NCBI GenBank assembly: GCA_031430645.1
Contig: JANPBY010000101.1
Location: 53,246 to 117,245, forward strand
Reading direction: 5' to 3'
Length of the DNA: 64,000 nucleotides
From: JANPBY01 sp031430645
GTDB lineage: Bacteria; Actinomycetota; Actinomycetes; DATJPE01
The notes below the pieces were generated by a model. That model saw nothing but the letters and a program-made list of their open reading frames with translations. It was not told the origin of the DNA and made no database searches. Made by a program: the position numbers and the translations under genes. This document shows positions 32,372 to 40,738 of the stretch, in pieces. The stretch's first letter is position 1, and each line of letters opens with the position of its first letter.

Positions 32372-32394
32372 CCGGGACCTTCGAAAAGTCCCGG
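32372..32394. promoter_or_regulatory. Perfect hairpin/inverted repeat upstream of sufR
   Basis: CCGGGAC at 32372-32378 pairs with GTCCCGG at 32388-32394 around a 9-nt A-rich loop. It lies between two divergent genes, so it is not a gene-end terminator; it may be an operator or may insulate the two promoters. Confidence 0.4.
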
Positions 32395-32482
32395 TGGCTT
32401 GGTGCATCCAGCCAGGCCCCCTCGTCGGAAGTACTGATTGAGAACGCAACCATCTGTCCACTACGCGAAACGAGGCAAGCAC

Positions 32483-33307
32483 ATGCGCAAGTCATTCGCA
32501 GCAGCCGCCGTCCTGGCGATTGCTACCCCCGGGCTGGTCCTGCTCGGCGCCACCTCGGCCTCAGCGGCCGAAGACGCCAAGCTGTCAGTCTTTCATGGCG
32601 TCCCCGGCCTGACCGTCGACGTCTACGTCAACGGGGACCTCACCCTCGACGACTTCGAGCCCGGCTCCTTCGCCGGACCGCTCGACCTCCCGGCCGGCAC
32701 CTACACCGTGGCCATCACCGCCGCGGACGCAGCCGACGACTCAGCTCCTGCGATCGGACCGATCGACTTGACTCTCGACGCCGGGGTCAACTACACCGCA
32801 GCCGCTCACCTCGACGCTGCAGGTGCGCCGACCGCCACGCTGTTCACCAACGACACCTCAAAGACCAGCGCCGGCGAGGGTCGCCTGACGGTGCGCCACG
32901 TGGCAGCCGCTCCGGCCGTCGACCTGCTTGCTGGCGGTGCACCCGTTGCCGGCTTCACCGACATCACCAACCCGAACGAGAAGTTGGCGGACCTGGCCGC
33001 GGGAACCGTGGACGAGGTCGCCATCGCGGCCACCGGAACCACGGACTCGGTCCTCGACATCGGCGCCGTCGAAGTGGTCGAGGGTACGAACACCATCGCT
33101 TACGCGTGGGGTTCGCTGGCTGACGACAACCTCGCCGTAGCTGTGCAGTCGATCGACGGCTTGCACTCGGCTCCGTCCAGTGTCCCCGCTGGCGAAGCTG
33201 GTCTCGCTGACGGATCCGGTGCGCCTCTGTGGGCCCTCGTGGCCGGCGCATTGGCCGCATTCGGTGCCCTCATCTCCACCCGGCGCTTGGTTGCTTCTCG
33301 CAGCTAA
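32483..33307 (+). CDS. Secreted DUF4397 protein with C-terminal membrane anchor
   Basis: 274 residues. Signal peptide at 1-28 (AAVLAIATPGLVLLGATSASA), DUF4397 beta-sandwich region (KLSVFHGVPGLTVDVYVNG, then a second repeat RLTVRHVAAAPAVDLL from about 130), and a C-terminal hydrophobic helix (about 247-266) ending in RRLVASRS. The tail has the shape of a cell-wall sorting signal but no LPXTG; the segment before it reads VPAGEAGLADGSGAP. The class F sortase gene follows by 76 bp, so this is its likely client. Start ATG has GAGG 7 nt upstream. Confidence 0.85.
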   Translation: MRKSFAAAAVLAIATPGLVLLGATSASAAEDAKLSVFHGVPGLTVDVYVNGDLTLDDFEPGSFAGPLDLPAGTYTVAITAADAADDSAPAIGPIDLTLDAGVNYTAAAHLDAAGAPTATLFTNDTSKTSAGEGRLTVRHVAAAPAVDLLAGGAPVAGFTDITNPNEKLADLAAGTVDEVAIAATGTTDSVLDIGAVEVVEGTNTIAYAWGSLADDNLAVAVQSIDGLHSAPSSVPAGEAGLADGSGAPLWALVAGALAAFGALISTRRLVASRS

Positions 33308-33383
33308 GCGCTCCCGGCGCTAGTACGCACCACCTGCACCTGCACGACCCGCACACCGGCTCCCTGAGGGAACCGGATGACGA

Positions 33384-34151
33384 ATGGAAACGGCGATGGG
33401 CACAGCTGCTGAGGGCCGCAAGGTCGTCGGTCAGCCTGCCCATCGCCGTCGCCCGTCGCGGCGTGGTCCGCTTGTCGGACTCATCGCCTCCGTCGTCGTT
33501 CTGGTCTCAGTCTCCGCAGCCGTCGCGGTGGGTGGCCCGGAGGGCAACGTCGGGGAACGACCGCAGTTTGATAGCCAGTCATTCCAGGGTTCACAGTCTC
33601 CGACGAACCCGGCATCGCCGAACCCAGAAGTCATCAGTGACGGACTCACCCTGACGGTCCAACCGGCCGACCCGCCGGCGAAGCAGGACCTTGCTGAGCC
33701 GGTGCGCCTGGCGATTCCCAGTGTGGGCATCGATGCCCGAGTTGACCCGACGGGAGTGAACCCTGACGGGGTGGCCGTCGTCCCCAAGGATGCCTACCGG
33801 GTGGGCTGGTACAAGTTCGGGCCTTCACCTGGATCGTTGGAGGGATCTGCAGTCATCGTGGGTCACGTGGACTCCAAGACTCAGGGGCGGGGCGCGCTGT
33901 ACCCGTTGCGTGGGGTTCGTGTGGGAGACCTGATCACCGTCGGCCTCGACCAGGGGAACGACGTGGTCTATCGCGTCGTCGCGCGGGAGTCGATCTCCAA
34001 GAAGCGCCTCCCGGTGTCGGAACTGTTCAGCCGCGACGGCTCCCCTCGTCTGACCCTGATCACCTGCGGCGGGGCCTACGTGAAAGCGCTGGGCTACACG
34101 GACAACGTCGTAGTCACCGCTGAACCCGTAAAGCGTGGGGCAACGAAGTGA
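33384..34151 (+). CDS. Class F sortase
   Basis: 255 residues. One N-terminal membrane helix (about 29-50, LVGLIASVVVLVSVSAAVAVGG), a Ser/Pro-rich linker, then the sortase domain with AIPSVGIDARV, the active-site histidine in VIVGHVDSK (about 152) and catalytic cysteine in TLITCGG (about 228), followed by YTDNVVV. Class F enzymes are extracellular transpeptidases that join surface proteins to the cell envelope. Ribosome site GAGGGA precedes the start. Its stop overlaps a GTG of the sigma-factor frame. Confidence 0.9.
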   Translation: METAMGTAAEGRKVVGQPAHRRRPSRRGPLVGLIASVVVLVSVSAAVAVGGPEGNVGERPQFDSQSFQGSQSPTNPASPNPEVISDGLTLTVQPADPPAKQDLAEPVRLAIPSVGIDARVDPTGVNPDGVAVVPKDAYRVGWYKFGPSPGSLEGSAVIVGHVDSKTQGRGALYPLRGVRVGDLITVGLDQGNDVVYRVVARESISKKRLPVSELFSRDGSPRLTLITCGGAYVKALGYTDNVVVTAEPVKRGATK

Positions 34152-34236
34152 CCACTGTCGAGATTGCGGCACTGCAGGAGCTTGAGTTTTGGCTCTTGGT
34201 TTCTGGGCTATGGGCACGACCTGATCTGGTCCCGAC

Positions 34237-34242
34237 TACTCT
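34237..34242 (+). promoter_or_regulatory. -10 box (TACTCT) of the ECF sigma gene
   Basis: TACTCT lies 7 nt before the GTG at 34250. It supports an internal, leaderless promoter for the sigma/anti-sigma pair and the shorter sigma-factor start. Confidence 0.45.
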
Positions 34243-34249
34243 GAGACAG

Positions 34250-34801
34250 GTGGAGACGAGGGACGACTTCGATGTCGCTGTCGGTTTCCAGTCTGGGGAC
34301 GAGACTGCTCTTCGCGAGGCCTACGTGCGGTGGGCGCCAGTCGTCCATCGAGTGGCCCTGCGGGGTCTACGCAACCCAGAGGATGCCGACGACATCACGC
34401 AGATGGTGTTCGTCAGCGCTTGGCAGGGGCGACACAGGTACAACGCTGAGTCCGGCACCCTGGCGGCGTACCTCATGGGGATCACTCGCAACAAGGTCGC
34501 TGACCGGTGGGCCGTGCGCGAGCGTGACCGGCGGGCCACGCAGGCGGTCGCGGCGACGCACGGGACTGAGGCATCCCCGGCACCCGCTGATGCCGTAGCG
34601 GACCGGGTCTTGATCGCGGACGAGCTGGAACGGCTCGGAGACCCTCAGCGTCGAATCATGGAGTTGGCGTTCTATCAGGACCTGACACACGCCCAGATCG
34701 CCAGCCTGCTGAGCCTTCCGCTCGGTACGGTGAAGAGCCACATTAGGCGCTCCTTGGAGCGCCTAAAGACCCGATTGGAGGTGGACGGTGGAGCACTGTG
34801 A
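34250..34801 (+). CDS. ECF RNA polymerase sigma factor
   Basis: 183 residues. Sigma-70 region 2 (SGDETALREAYVRWAPVVHRVAL, then PEDADDITQMVFVSAW) and region 4 (DPQRRIMELAFYQDLTHAQIA, PLGTVKSHIRRSLERLK) with no region 3, the ECF layout. The frame is open from GTG 34148, overlapping the sortase stop, but those 34 extra residues match no sigma sequence and are A+T-richer; the GTG at 34250 has a TACTCT box 7 nt upstream. It overlaps the anti-sigma gene by 14 bp. Target promoters may include the sortase/DUF4397 genes, which is inference. Confidence 0.9.
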   Translation: METRDDFDVAVGFQSGDETALREAYVRWAPVVHRVALRGLRNPEDADDITQMVFVSAWQGRHRYNAESGTLAAYLMGITRNKVADRWAVRERDRRATQAVAATHGTEASPAPADAVADRVLIADELERLGDPQRRIMELAFYQDLTHAQIASLLSLPLGTVKSHIRRSLERLKTRLEVDGGAL

Positions 34802-35525
34802 CGCAGACACTTTGTCGCTGTGGGCGCTTGGTGAGAGCCCATCCGGTGTGGCAACCGAGGAGCTCCACCTCGCCGGCTGCCTCGTCTGTCGATCCGAGTT
34901 GGATCAACTCCGCGCCGTCGTGACCACTGCTCGAGCGACGGACTCGAACGACATCCCGGTGGCCCCCAGCCGAACCGTGTGGGATTCGATCGCCGCGGAG
35001 CTCGAACTCGCCGATCGATCCGTACCCAACGACGCGGCTACTACGTACGCCGAACCTGCTCCCGAGATGGCCACGGTTATCCCGATCCGGGGACGCGCGC
35101 GTGGCACCTGGCTGGTTGCAGCGGCCGCAGCTGTGGTCGGAGTGCTCGCAGGGGCGGCCATCGTCCAAGTCGCCGATCAGCCGACTGCGCCGACCGTGCT
35201 GGCTAACGCAGTCCTCGACCCGCTCAACGTCGCCACAGCCGGCGGCAACGCCGAACTCACGTCCATCGGGAGCGACCGAAAGCTGAGCGTCGACGTACGG
35301 GGCCTTCCTGTCACCGACGGCTTCTATGAGGTGTGGCTGCTGGACGAGACTGCAGAGAAGCTCGTCTCACTCGGCACTCTCGGCGCGGGTGACACGGGTG
35401 TGTTTCCGCTGCCTGAGGGTCTGGATGTTGCCCAGTTCCCGATCGTGGACGTGTCGCGCGAGCCCTTGGATGGAAATCCCGCCCACTCCACCGACAGTGT
35501 CGTTCGAGGCACGCTGAGCGCATAA
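34788..35525 (+). CDS. RskA-type zinc anti-sigma factor
   Basis: 245 residues. Cytoplasmic anti-sigma domain with the zinc motif His27-x3-Cys31-x2-Cys34 (HLAGCLVC), one membrane helix (about 103-125, WLVAAAAAVVGVLAGAAIV), and an external RskA-like C-terminal domain (LSVDVRGLPVTDGFYEVWLL to the end). It should hold the upstream sigma factor inactive until regulated proteolysis releases it. GTG start inside the sigma gene implies coupled, stoichiometric expression. Confidence 0.9.
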   Translation: MEHCDADTLSLWALGESPSGVATEELHLAGCLVCRSELDQLRAVVTTARATDSNDIPVAPSRTVWDSIAAELELADRSVPNDAATTYAEPAPEMATVIPIRGRARGTWLVAAAAAVVGVLAGAAIVQVADQPTAPTVLANAVLDPLNVATAGGNAELTSIGSDRKLSVDVRGLPVTDGFYEVWLLDETAEKLVSLGTLGAGDTGVFPLPEGLDVAQFPIVDVSREPLDGNPAHSTDSVVRGTLSA

Positions 35526-35537
35526 GTTGCGCGCGCT

Positions 35538-35543
35538 TACGCT
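35538..35543 (+). promoter_or_regulatory. -10 box (TACGCT) of ctaA, leaderless start
   Basis: TACGCT lies exactly 6 nt before the GTG at 35550, with no ribosome binding site. Confidence 0.5.
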
Positions 35544-35549
35544 AGTCCT

Positions 35550-36512
35550 GTGACCGAACACGCTGTGGGGCCAAGAGCCCGGCGCATCTTCATCGCCGCT
35601 GTGCTCGTCCAGTCCGGCATCGTCGTCACCGGGGCACTCGTCCGCCTGACCGGATCGGGTCTCGGTTGCCCGACCTGGCCGGAGTGCGCCGCCGGATCGC
35701 TCGTTCCAGTGGCCGGCCAGCCAGAAGGCGTTCACAAGCTCATCGAGTTCGGCAACCGCATGCTCACATTCGTGGTGCTTGCCGTCGTCCTTGCGGGGAT
35801 CGTGGCGGCTTGGCGACAGCGTCCACGGCGTCGTCCCTTGCTGATCCTGGCTGCCCTCGGTGCCCTCGGCGTCGTTGGCCAAGCGCTGCTTGGCGGAGTG
35901 ACCGTCCTTGCGGGGCTCAATCCGAGCGTGGTGGCTGCCCACCTGCTCCTGTCCATGGCGCTGATTGCTGCTGCCGTCGCCCTCCAGCAACGGGGCAACG
36001 ACGAAGGGGATGCCGCGCCCATGGCTCTGGTCAGGTCTGAGATCCGGATCCTCGTCTGGTGCCTGGTCGCCCTCGGCGCGCTCGTACTGGCCCTCGGGAC
36101 CGTGGTTACCGGGACTGGACCGCACGGCGGCGATGCGGATACACCGCGGTTCGGGTTCGACCTGCAGATGGTGGCCCAGCTCCATGCTGATGCAGTCATC
36201 GCGTTCGTGGCACTGACGATTGGCGCCTGGCTCGCCCTTCGCCTCTCGGACTCACCCAGGGAAGCTCAACGTCGGGTCGTACTGCTCCTCGCGGTATCGC
36301 TGGCTCAGGGCCTGATCGGCTACGTGCAGTACTTCACCGGTGTCCCTTGGGTGCTCGTGGCCATCCATCTCTTCGGTGCTTGCGTGGTCTGGGTGGCCGT
36401 GCTTCGAGTGCCGTACGCCCTCCGCACCCGAGGTCCCAGGTCGTACGAGCCCGGCGGTCAGAACGGGAGCAGCGGATCGATCGCGACGGCGAGGAACACC
36501 AGCGTCAGGTAG
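35550..36512 (+). CDS. ctaA: Heme A synthase (COX15/CtaA)
   Basis: 320 residues with about eight membrane helices. Converts heme O to heme A for cytochrome c oxidase. Seen: TGALVRLTGSGLGCPTWPEC near the N-terminus (cysteine pair GCPTWPEC), GVHKLIEFGNRML with the conserved His and Glu, VAAHLLLSMALI, TGTGPHGGDAD, and QLHADAVIAFVAL with heme-ligand histidines. The last about 18 residues (PGGQNGSSGS onward) are encoded opposite the end of ctaB: the two genes overlap tail to tail by 55 bp. Confidence 0.93.
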   Translation: MTEHAVGPRARRIFIAAVLVQSGIVVTGALVRLTGSGLGCPTWPECAAGSLVPVAGQPEGVHKLIEFGNRMLTFVVLAVVLAGIVAAWRQRPRRRPLLILAALGALGVVGQALLGGVTVLAGLNPSVVAAHLLLSMALIAAAVALQQRGNDEGDAAPMALVRSEIRILVWCLVALGALVLALGTVVTGTGPHGGDADTPRFGFDLQMVAQLHADAVIAFVALTIGAWLALRLSDSPREAQRRVVLLLAVSLAQGLIGYVQYFTGVPWVLVAIHLFGACVVWVAVLRVPYALRTRGPRSYEPGGQNGSSGSIATARNTSVR

Positions 36513-37387
36513 GTGATTGACCAGTGGAACAAGCGCATCGGGCGCAGGTCCGCGGCCCCGGCCCGGACTCGCGAGCGCAGCGCGTAAGCCTCCCAGAGGA
36601 ACGCGCCACCTGCCACTATCGCCACCGTCGCGTAAGCCCAGGTCATCGGGGCCACCGGCCACAGCACGAGCGAACAACCGACCATGATCCAGGAGTAGAG
36701 GACGATCTGGCGAGCGACCACCTTCGGCGCTGCCACCACGGGCAGCATCGGAACTCCCGCGGTTGCGTAGTCCTCCCGGAAGCGCAAGGACAGCGGCCAA
36801 TAGTGGGGCGGGGTCCAGAAGAAGATGATTGCGAACAACACCCAAGGCGTCCAGGTCAAGGACCCCGTGACAGCAGCCCAGCCGATCAGCACCGGCATGC
36901 ATCCGGCTGCCCCGCCCCACACGATGTTCTGCGAGGTTCGCCGCTTCAGCATCATGGTGTAGACGAGGACATAGAAGACGATCGCCGCAAGCGCGAGCCC
37001 AGCTGAAAGCGCGTTGACGGTCAGTGCGAGCCAAACCACGGAGAGGACCCCGAGAGTCAGCCCAAAAACAAGAGCAGCCCCTGGCGTGATGGCACCCGTG
37101 GCCAGCGGGCGGTTCCGGGTGCGATGCATCAACCGATCGATGTCGCGGTCATAGAAGCAGTTCAGCGTGTTGGCACTCGCGGCAGCGAGGGTGCCGCCGA
37201 TCAGGGTCGCGACAACCAACCAGGCGGGCGGGAGCCCACCCTGGGCCAAAATCATGGTCGGAATGGTCGTGACCAGGAGCAACTCGATGATGCGCGGCTT
37301 GGTCAACGCGGCGAAGTGCTTGACCGTCACCAGGAGGCCTGCGGGCTCGGCGGGCGACGTGACCAATCGAGGATCGATGGCCGTCAC
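36458..37387 (-). CDS. ctaB: Protoheme IX farnesyltransferase (heme O synthase)
   Basis: 309 residues, UbiA family with about nine helices. Adds farnesyl to heme b to give heme O, the substrate of CtaA. Key motifs are the prenyl-diphosphate/Mg site NCFYDRDIDRLMHRT and the C-terminal FREDYATAGVPMLPVV. The frame reaches 37426; GTG at 37387 is chosen for its GAGG 5 nt upstream, though another GTG two codons earlier is possible. A TAGGCT box at 37436-37441 (minus) is the likely promoter. Confidence 0.94.
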   Translation of the reverse strand: MTAIDPRLVTSPAEPAGLLVTVKHFAALTKPRIIELLLVTTIPTMILAQGGLPPAWLVVATLIGGTLAAASANTLNCFYDRDIDRLMHRTRNRPLATGAITPGAALVFGLTLGVLSVVWLALTVNALSAGLALAAIVFYVLVYTMMLKRRTSQNIVWGGAAGCMPVLIGWAAVTGSLTWTPWVLFAIIFFWTPPHYWPLSLRFREDYATAGVPMLPVVAAPKVVARQIVLYSWIMVGCSLVLWPVAPMTWAYATVAIVAGGAFLWEAYALRSRVRAGAADLRPMRLFHWSITYLTLVFLAVAIDPLLPF

Positions 37388-37435
37388 ACGCACCTCACTC
37401 TCGACTCGTTGCCGCCACGCCGGCACGACGCATCC

Positions 37436-37451
37436 AGCCTATCGCTAGGCT
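37436..37451. promoter_or_regulatory. Palindromic back-to-back -10 boxes between ctaB and tkt
   Basis: AGCCTA-TCGC-TAGGCT is a perfect 16-bp inverted repeat; each arm is a TAGGCT -10 hexamer, one facing ctaB, one facing tkt. Both genes then have 30-45 nt leaders with ribosome binding sites. The geometry makes simultaneous use of both promoters unlikely, and a dimeric regulator could bind the palindrome. Confidence 0.45.
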
Positions 37452-37489
37452 CAGAGACGTCCCGAAGTCGAGGAAAGCAGGATCCCCTG

Positions 37490-39610
37490 GTGAATGCCGC
37501 TGTCCCCCAGCCGAGCCTCGAGTCCGGCGATTCGGAGCCGGACAGCGCGGCGCATCCGGTCATCGATTGGACCGACCTCGATCGCCGCGCAGTCGACACC
37601 GTCAGAGTCCTCGCCATGGACGCCGTCCAACGAGTCGGAAACGGGCACCCCGGGACCGCGATGAGCCTCGCACCGGCTGCCTTCTTGGTGTGGCAGCGCT
37701 ACCTCCGTCACGACGCGAGCGACCCATCCTGGCTGGGCCGAGACCGGTTCGTCCTGTCCCTGGGGCACTCGAGCCTCACTCTCTACATTCAGTTGTACCT
37801 CTCGGGCTACGACGTCACCTTGGATGACCTCAAGGCCTTCCGCACGTGGGGGAGCCGCTCCCCTGGCCATCCCGAGCACGGGCACACCGACGGTGTGGAA
37901 ACCACCACCGGGCCCCTCGGCCAAGGGCTTGGGAACGCGGTAGGCATGGCGATGGCCGCACGCTACGAGCGGCAGCTACTCGACCCTGACGCCGCCCCTG
38001 GTTCGAGCGTCTTCGATCACACGGTCTGGTGCTTCGTCTCCGACGGCGACCTCCAAGAGGGAATCACCTCCGAGGCTTCCTCCCTCGCAGGCACTCAGTC
38101 GCTGGGCAACTTGATCGTCGTCTGGGACGACAACCACATCTCGATCGAGGGCGACACCGCGGTGGCCTTCACCGAGGACACGGTCGCCCGCTACGCCGCC
38201 TACGGCTGGCAGGTGCAGTTCGTGGACCGTTCCCCCGACGGGGACGTGGATGTCCAAGCCCTGGCTTCGGCGTTGTCGGCAGCACGGGATGACACCGTAC
38301 GTCCGTCCTTCATCGGACTGCGCACGACCATCGCTTGGCCCGCACCCACGCTGCAGAACACCGGGAAGTCGCACGGGTCAGCTCTCGGAGCCGAGGAGGT
38401 CGCGGCCACCAAGCGGATCCTCGGATTCGACCCGCAGCAGGACTTCGAGGTCGCGCCGGATGTTCTCGCACACGCCCGCTCCGTCGGCGATCGGGGCAAG
38501 TCCCTGCGCGCCGAGTGGGACGCACAGTACGAGGCGTGGCGAAGCGCTCAGCCCGACCGGGCCGCCCTGCTCGACCGCTTGGTTGACCGGGAGCTCCCCC
38601 AAGGGTGGGAGGACTCCCTCCCCGTCTTCGAGCCCTCGGCTGAGGGGCAGGCCACCCGGGTGTCCTCCGGTGAGGTGCTCTCAGCCCTCGGTCCGGTGCT
38701 GCCCGAGCTTTTCGGCGGTTCGGCCGATCTTGCCGGCTCCAACAACACCACGATCAAGGGCTCGACATCCTTCCTGCCCAACGTTCCCGACGGTCGACAG
38801 ATCCACTTCGGGATCCGCGAGCACGCCATGGGTTCGGCGATGAATGGCATGGCACTGCACGGCAAACTGCGCCCCTACGGCGGCACCTTCCTCGTGTTCA
38901 GCGACTACATGCGCCCAGCCGTACGCCTGGCGGCCTTGATGGGGCTCCCGGTCACCTATGTCTGGACCCACGACTCGATCGGCCTCGGCGAGGACGGCCC
39001 CACTCACCAACCGGTCGAGCACCTCACGGCGTTGCGGGCGATCCCAGGCTTGGACGTGGTCCGACCCGCAGATGCAAACGAGACCGCCCACGCCTGGGCT
39101 CAGATCTTGCGTCGGACTGACCACCCTGCTGGCTTGTGCCTCAGCCGACAGAACGTCCCGATCTTTGATCGATCGGTCATGGGTTCGGCTGCGGGAACGG
39201 CCCGCGGAGCCTACGTGCTCGCTGAGGCCACGGGCGGCCAACCGCACGTGATCCTCCTGGCCACTGGCACGGAAGTGAGCATCGCCATCGAGGCCCGGAC
39301 CGTCCTTGAAGACGCGGGCACGCCCACGCGGGTGGTGTCCATGCCCTGCTTCGAATGGTTCGCCGAGCAACCGCAGTCCTATCGGGACGAGGTGCTCCCA
39401 CCGGACGTGACGGTTCGAATCTCTGTCGAAGCAGGCTTGGCGATGAGTTGGCGCGACATCGTCGGCGACCGCGGGCGATCGGTCAGCCTTGAGCACTATG
39501 GCGCCTCAGCCGCTGCCGAGATCTTGTACCTGGAGTTCGGGCTCACTGCGGACGCGGTCGTGTCTGCCGCCCACGCCAGCCTTGCCGACCTGCCTAAGGG
39601 AGCCCGATGA
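37490..39610 (+). CDS. tkt: Transketolase
   Basis: 706 residues, thiamine-diphosphate enzyme moving two-carbon units in the pentose-phosphate pathway. Seen: GNGHPGTAMSLAPAAFL, HGHTDGVETTTGPLGQGLGN, SDGDLQEGITSEA (ThDP site), FGIREHAMGSAMNG, and HDSIGLGEDGPTHQPVEHL. The frame is open from 37124, antisense to ctaB; GTG at 37490 is chosen, with AGGAAAGCAGGA upstream. It is first of the five-gene operon tkt-tal-zwf-opcA-pgl and overlaps tal by 4 bp. Confidence 0.96.
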   Translation: MNAAVPQPSLESGDSEPDSAAHPVIDWTDLDRRAVDTVRVLAMDAVQRVGNGHPGTAMSLAPAAFLVWQRYLRHDASDPSWLGRDRFVLSLGHSSLTLYIQLYLSGYDVTLDDLKAFRTWGSRSPGHPEHGHTDGVETTTGPLGQGLGNAVGMAMAARYERQLLDPDAAPGSSVFDHTVWCFVSDGDLQEGITSEASSLAGTQSLGNLIVVWDDNHISIEGDTAVAFTEDTVARYAAYGWQVQFVDRSPDGDVDVQALASALSAARDDTVRPSFIGLRTTIAWPAPTLQNTGKSHGSALGAEEVAATKRILGFDPQQDFEVAPDVLAHARSVGDRGKSLRAEWDAQYEAWRSAQPDRAALLDRLVDRELPQGWEDSLPVFEPSAEGQATRVSSGEVLSALGPVLPELFGGSADLAGSNNTTIKGSTSFLPNVPDGRQIHFGIREHAMGSAMNGMALHGKLRPYGGTFLVFSDYMRPAVRLAALMGLPVTYVWTHDSIGLGEDGPTHQPVEHLTALRAIPGLDVVRPADANETAHAWAQILRRTDHPAGLCLSRQNVPIFDRSVMGSAAGTARGAYVLAEATGGQPHVILLATGTEVSIAIEARTVLEDAGTPTRVVSMPCFEWFAEQPQSYRDEVLPPDVTVRISVEAGLAMSWRDIVGDRGRSVSLEHYGASAAAEILYLEFGLTADAVVSAAHASLADLPKGAR

Positions 39611-40737
39611 CCAGCACCTCGATCGCAGACCTCGCCCACGAAGGTGTCGCCGTATGGCTGGATGACTTGAGCCGATCACGGCTGGCCAGCGGAAGCCTCG
39701 CTGAGCTGGTGTCCTCTGGCGGGGTGGTCGGCGTGACCACCAACCCGTCGATCTTTGAAAAGGCACTCGCGCACGGAGAGGCCTACGCCGAGCAGATCAG
39801 CGATCTGGCCCAGCGCAACGTGTCGCTGGACGAGGCCGTGCGCTCGCTCACGACCGCAGATGTCCGCTGGGCCTGTGACGTCTTGCGCCCGGCCTTCGAC
39901 TCGAGCGGCGGAGCCGACGGGCGGGTGTCCATCGAGGTCGACCCACGACTCGCGAACGACACCGCCACGACCATCGCCGAAGCCCGCGCGCTCTGGTGGC
40001 TGGTGGATCGTCCCAACCTGCTCATCAAGATCCCCGCCACCTTGGAGGGGCTCCCCGCCATCACGCAGGTTCTTTCCGAAGGCATCAGTGTCAACGTCAC
40101 GCTGATCTTCGGAATCGACAGGTACCGCGCGGTCATGGAGGCCTTCATCGCCGGGCTGGAGCAGGCGCACGCGAACGGGCATGATCTCGCCTCAATCCAG
40201 TCGGTGGCCTCCTTCTTCGTCTCGCGCGTGGACACCGAGATCGACCAACGCCTCGCCAAGCTCGACGCTGAGGTTGCTGGGCCGCTGTTCGGACGGGCGG
40301 CCATCGCCAACGCCCGTCTCGCCTTCGCGGCCTACCAGGAAGTGTTCGAAACGCCTCGTTGGGGCGCTCTTGCAGCCCTTGGCGCTCCTCGCCAACGGCC
40401 GCTGTGGGCCTCCACAGGCGTGAAAGATCCCGCATACGACGACACGCGGTACGTCATCGAGCTCGTGGCCCGCGGAACGGTCAACACGATGCCGGAGGCC
40501 ACGCTCAATGCCGTCGCCGACCACGGGGTGGTGCGCGGCGACACGATGACCGGCAGTGCAGCGGAGGCCCAGTCCACACTTGACGCCCTGATTGCTGCAG
40601 GCATTGACGTGGACGCCGTCATCGAACTCCTCGAGGTCGAAGGGGTGCAGAAGTTCGAGGACTCTTGGGAGTCCCTGCTCGCCACCGTCAGGGAACAGTT
40701 GGCCTCGGCATCGGTCCCCCCCGCGAAGCAGCTCTGA
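39607..40737 (+). CDS. tal: Transaldolase
   Basis: 376 residues, class of long actinobacterial transaldolases. Transfers a dihydroxyacetone unit between sedoheptulose-7-phosphate and glyceraldehyde-3-phosphate through a Schiff base on Lys141 (NLLIKIPAT). Other marks are VGVTTNPSIFEKAL, SVNVTLIFGIDRY, SVASFFVSRVDTEID and ASTGVKDPAYDDTRY. AGGGAG precedes the start. zwf begins 1 bp after its stop. Confidence 0.96.
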   Translation: MTSTSIADLAHEGVAVWLDDLSRSRLASGSLAELVSSGGVVGVTTNPSIFEKALAHGEAYAEQISDLAQRNVSLDEAVRSLTTADVRWACDVLRPAFDSSGGADGRVSIEVDPRLANDTATTIAEARALWWLVDRPNLLIKIPATLEGLPAITQVLSEGISVNVTLIFGIDRYRAVMEAFIAGLEQAHANGHDLASIQSVASFFVSRVDTEIDQRLAKLDAEVAGPLFGRAAIANARLAFAAYQEVFETPRWGALAALGAPRQRPLWASTGVKDPAYDDTRYVIELVARGTVNTMPEATLNAVADHGVVRGDTMTGSAAEAQSTLDALIAAGIDVDAVIELLEVEGVQKFEDSWESLLATVREQLASASVPPAKQL

Positions 40738-40738
40738 C

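Noticed and set aside
37124..37489. Upstream extension of the transketolase frame
   Set aside because: It runs antisense to ctaB and upstream of the TAGGCT promoter; the GTG at 37490 with a ribosome binding site is the sensible start.
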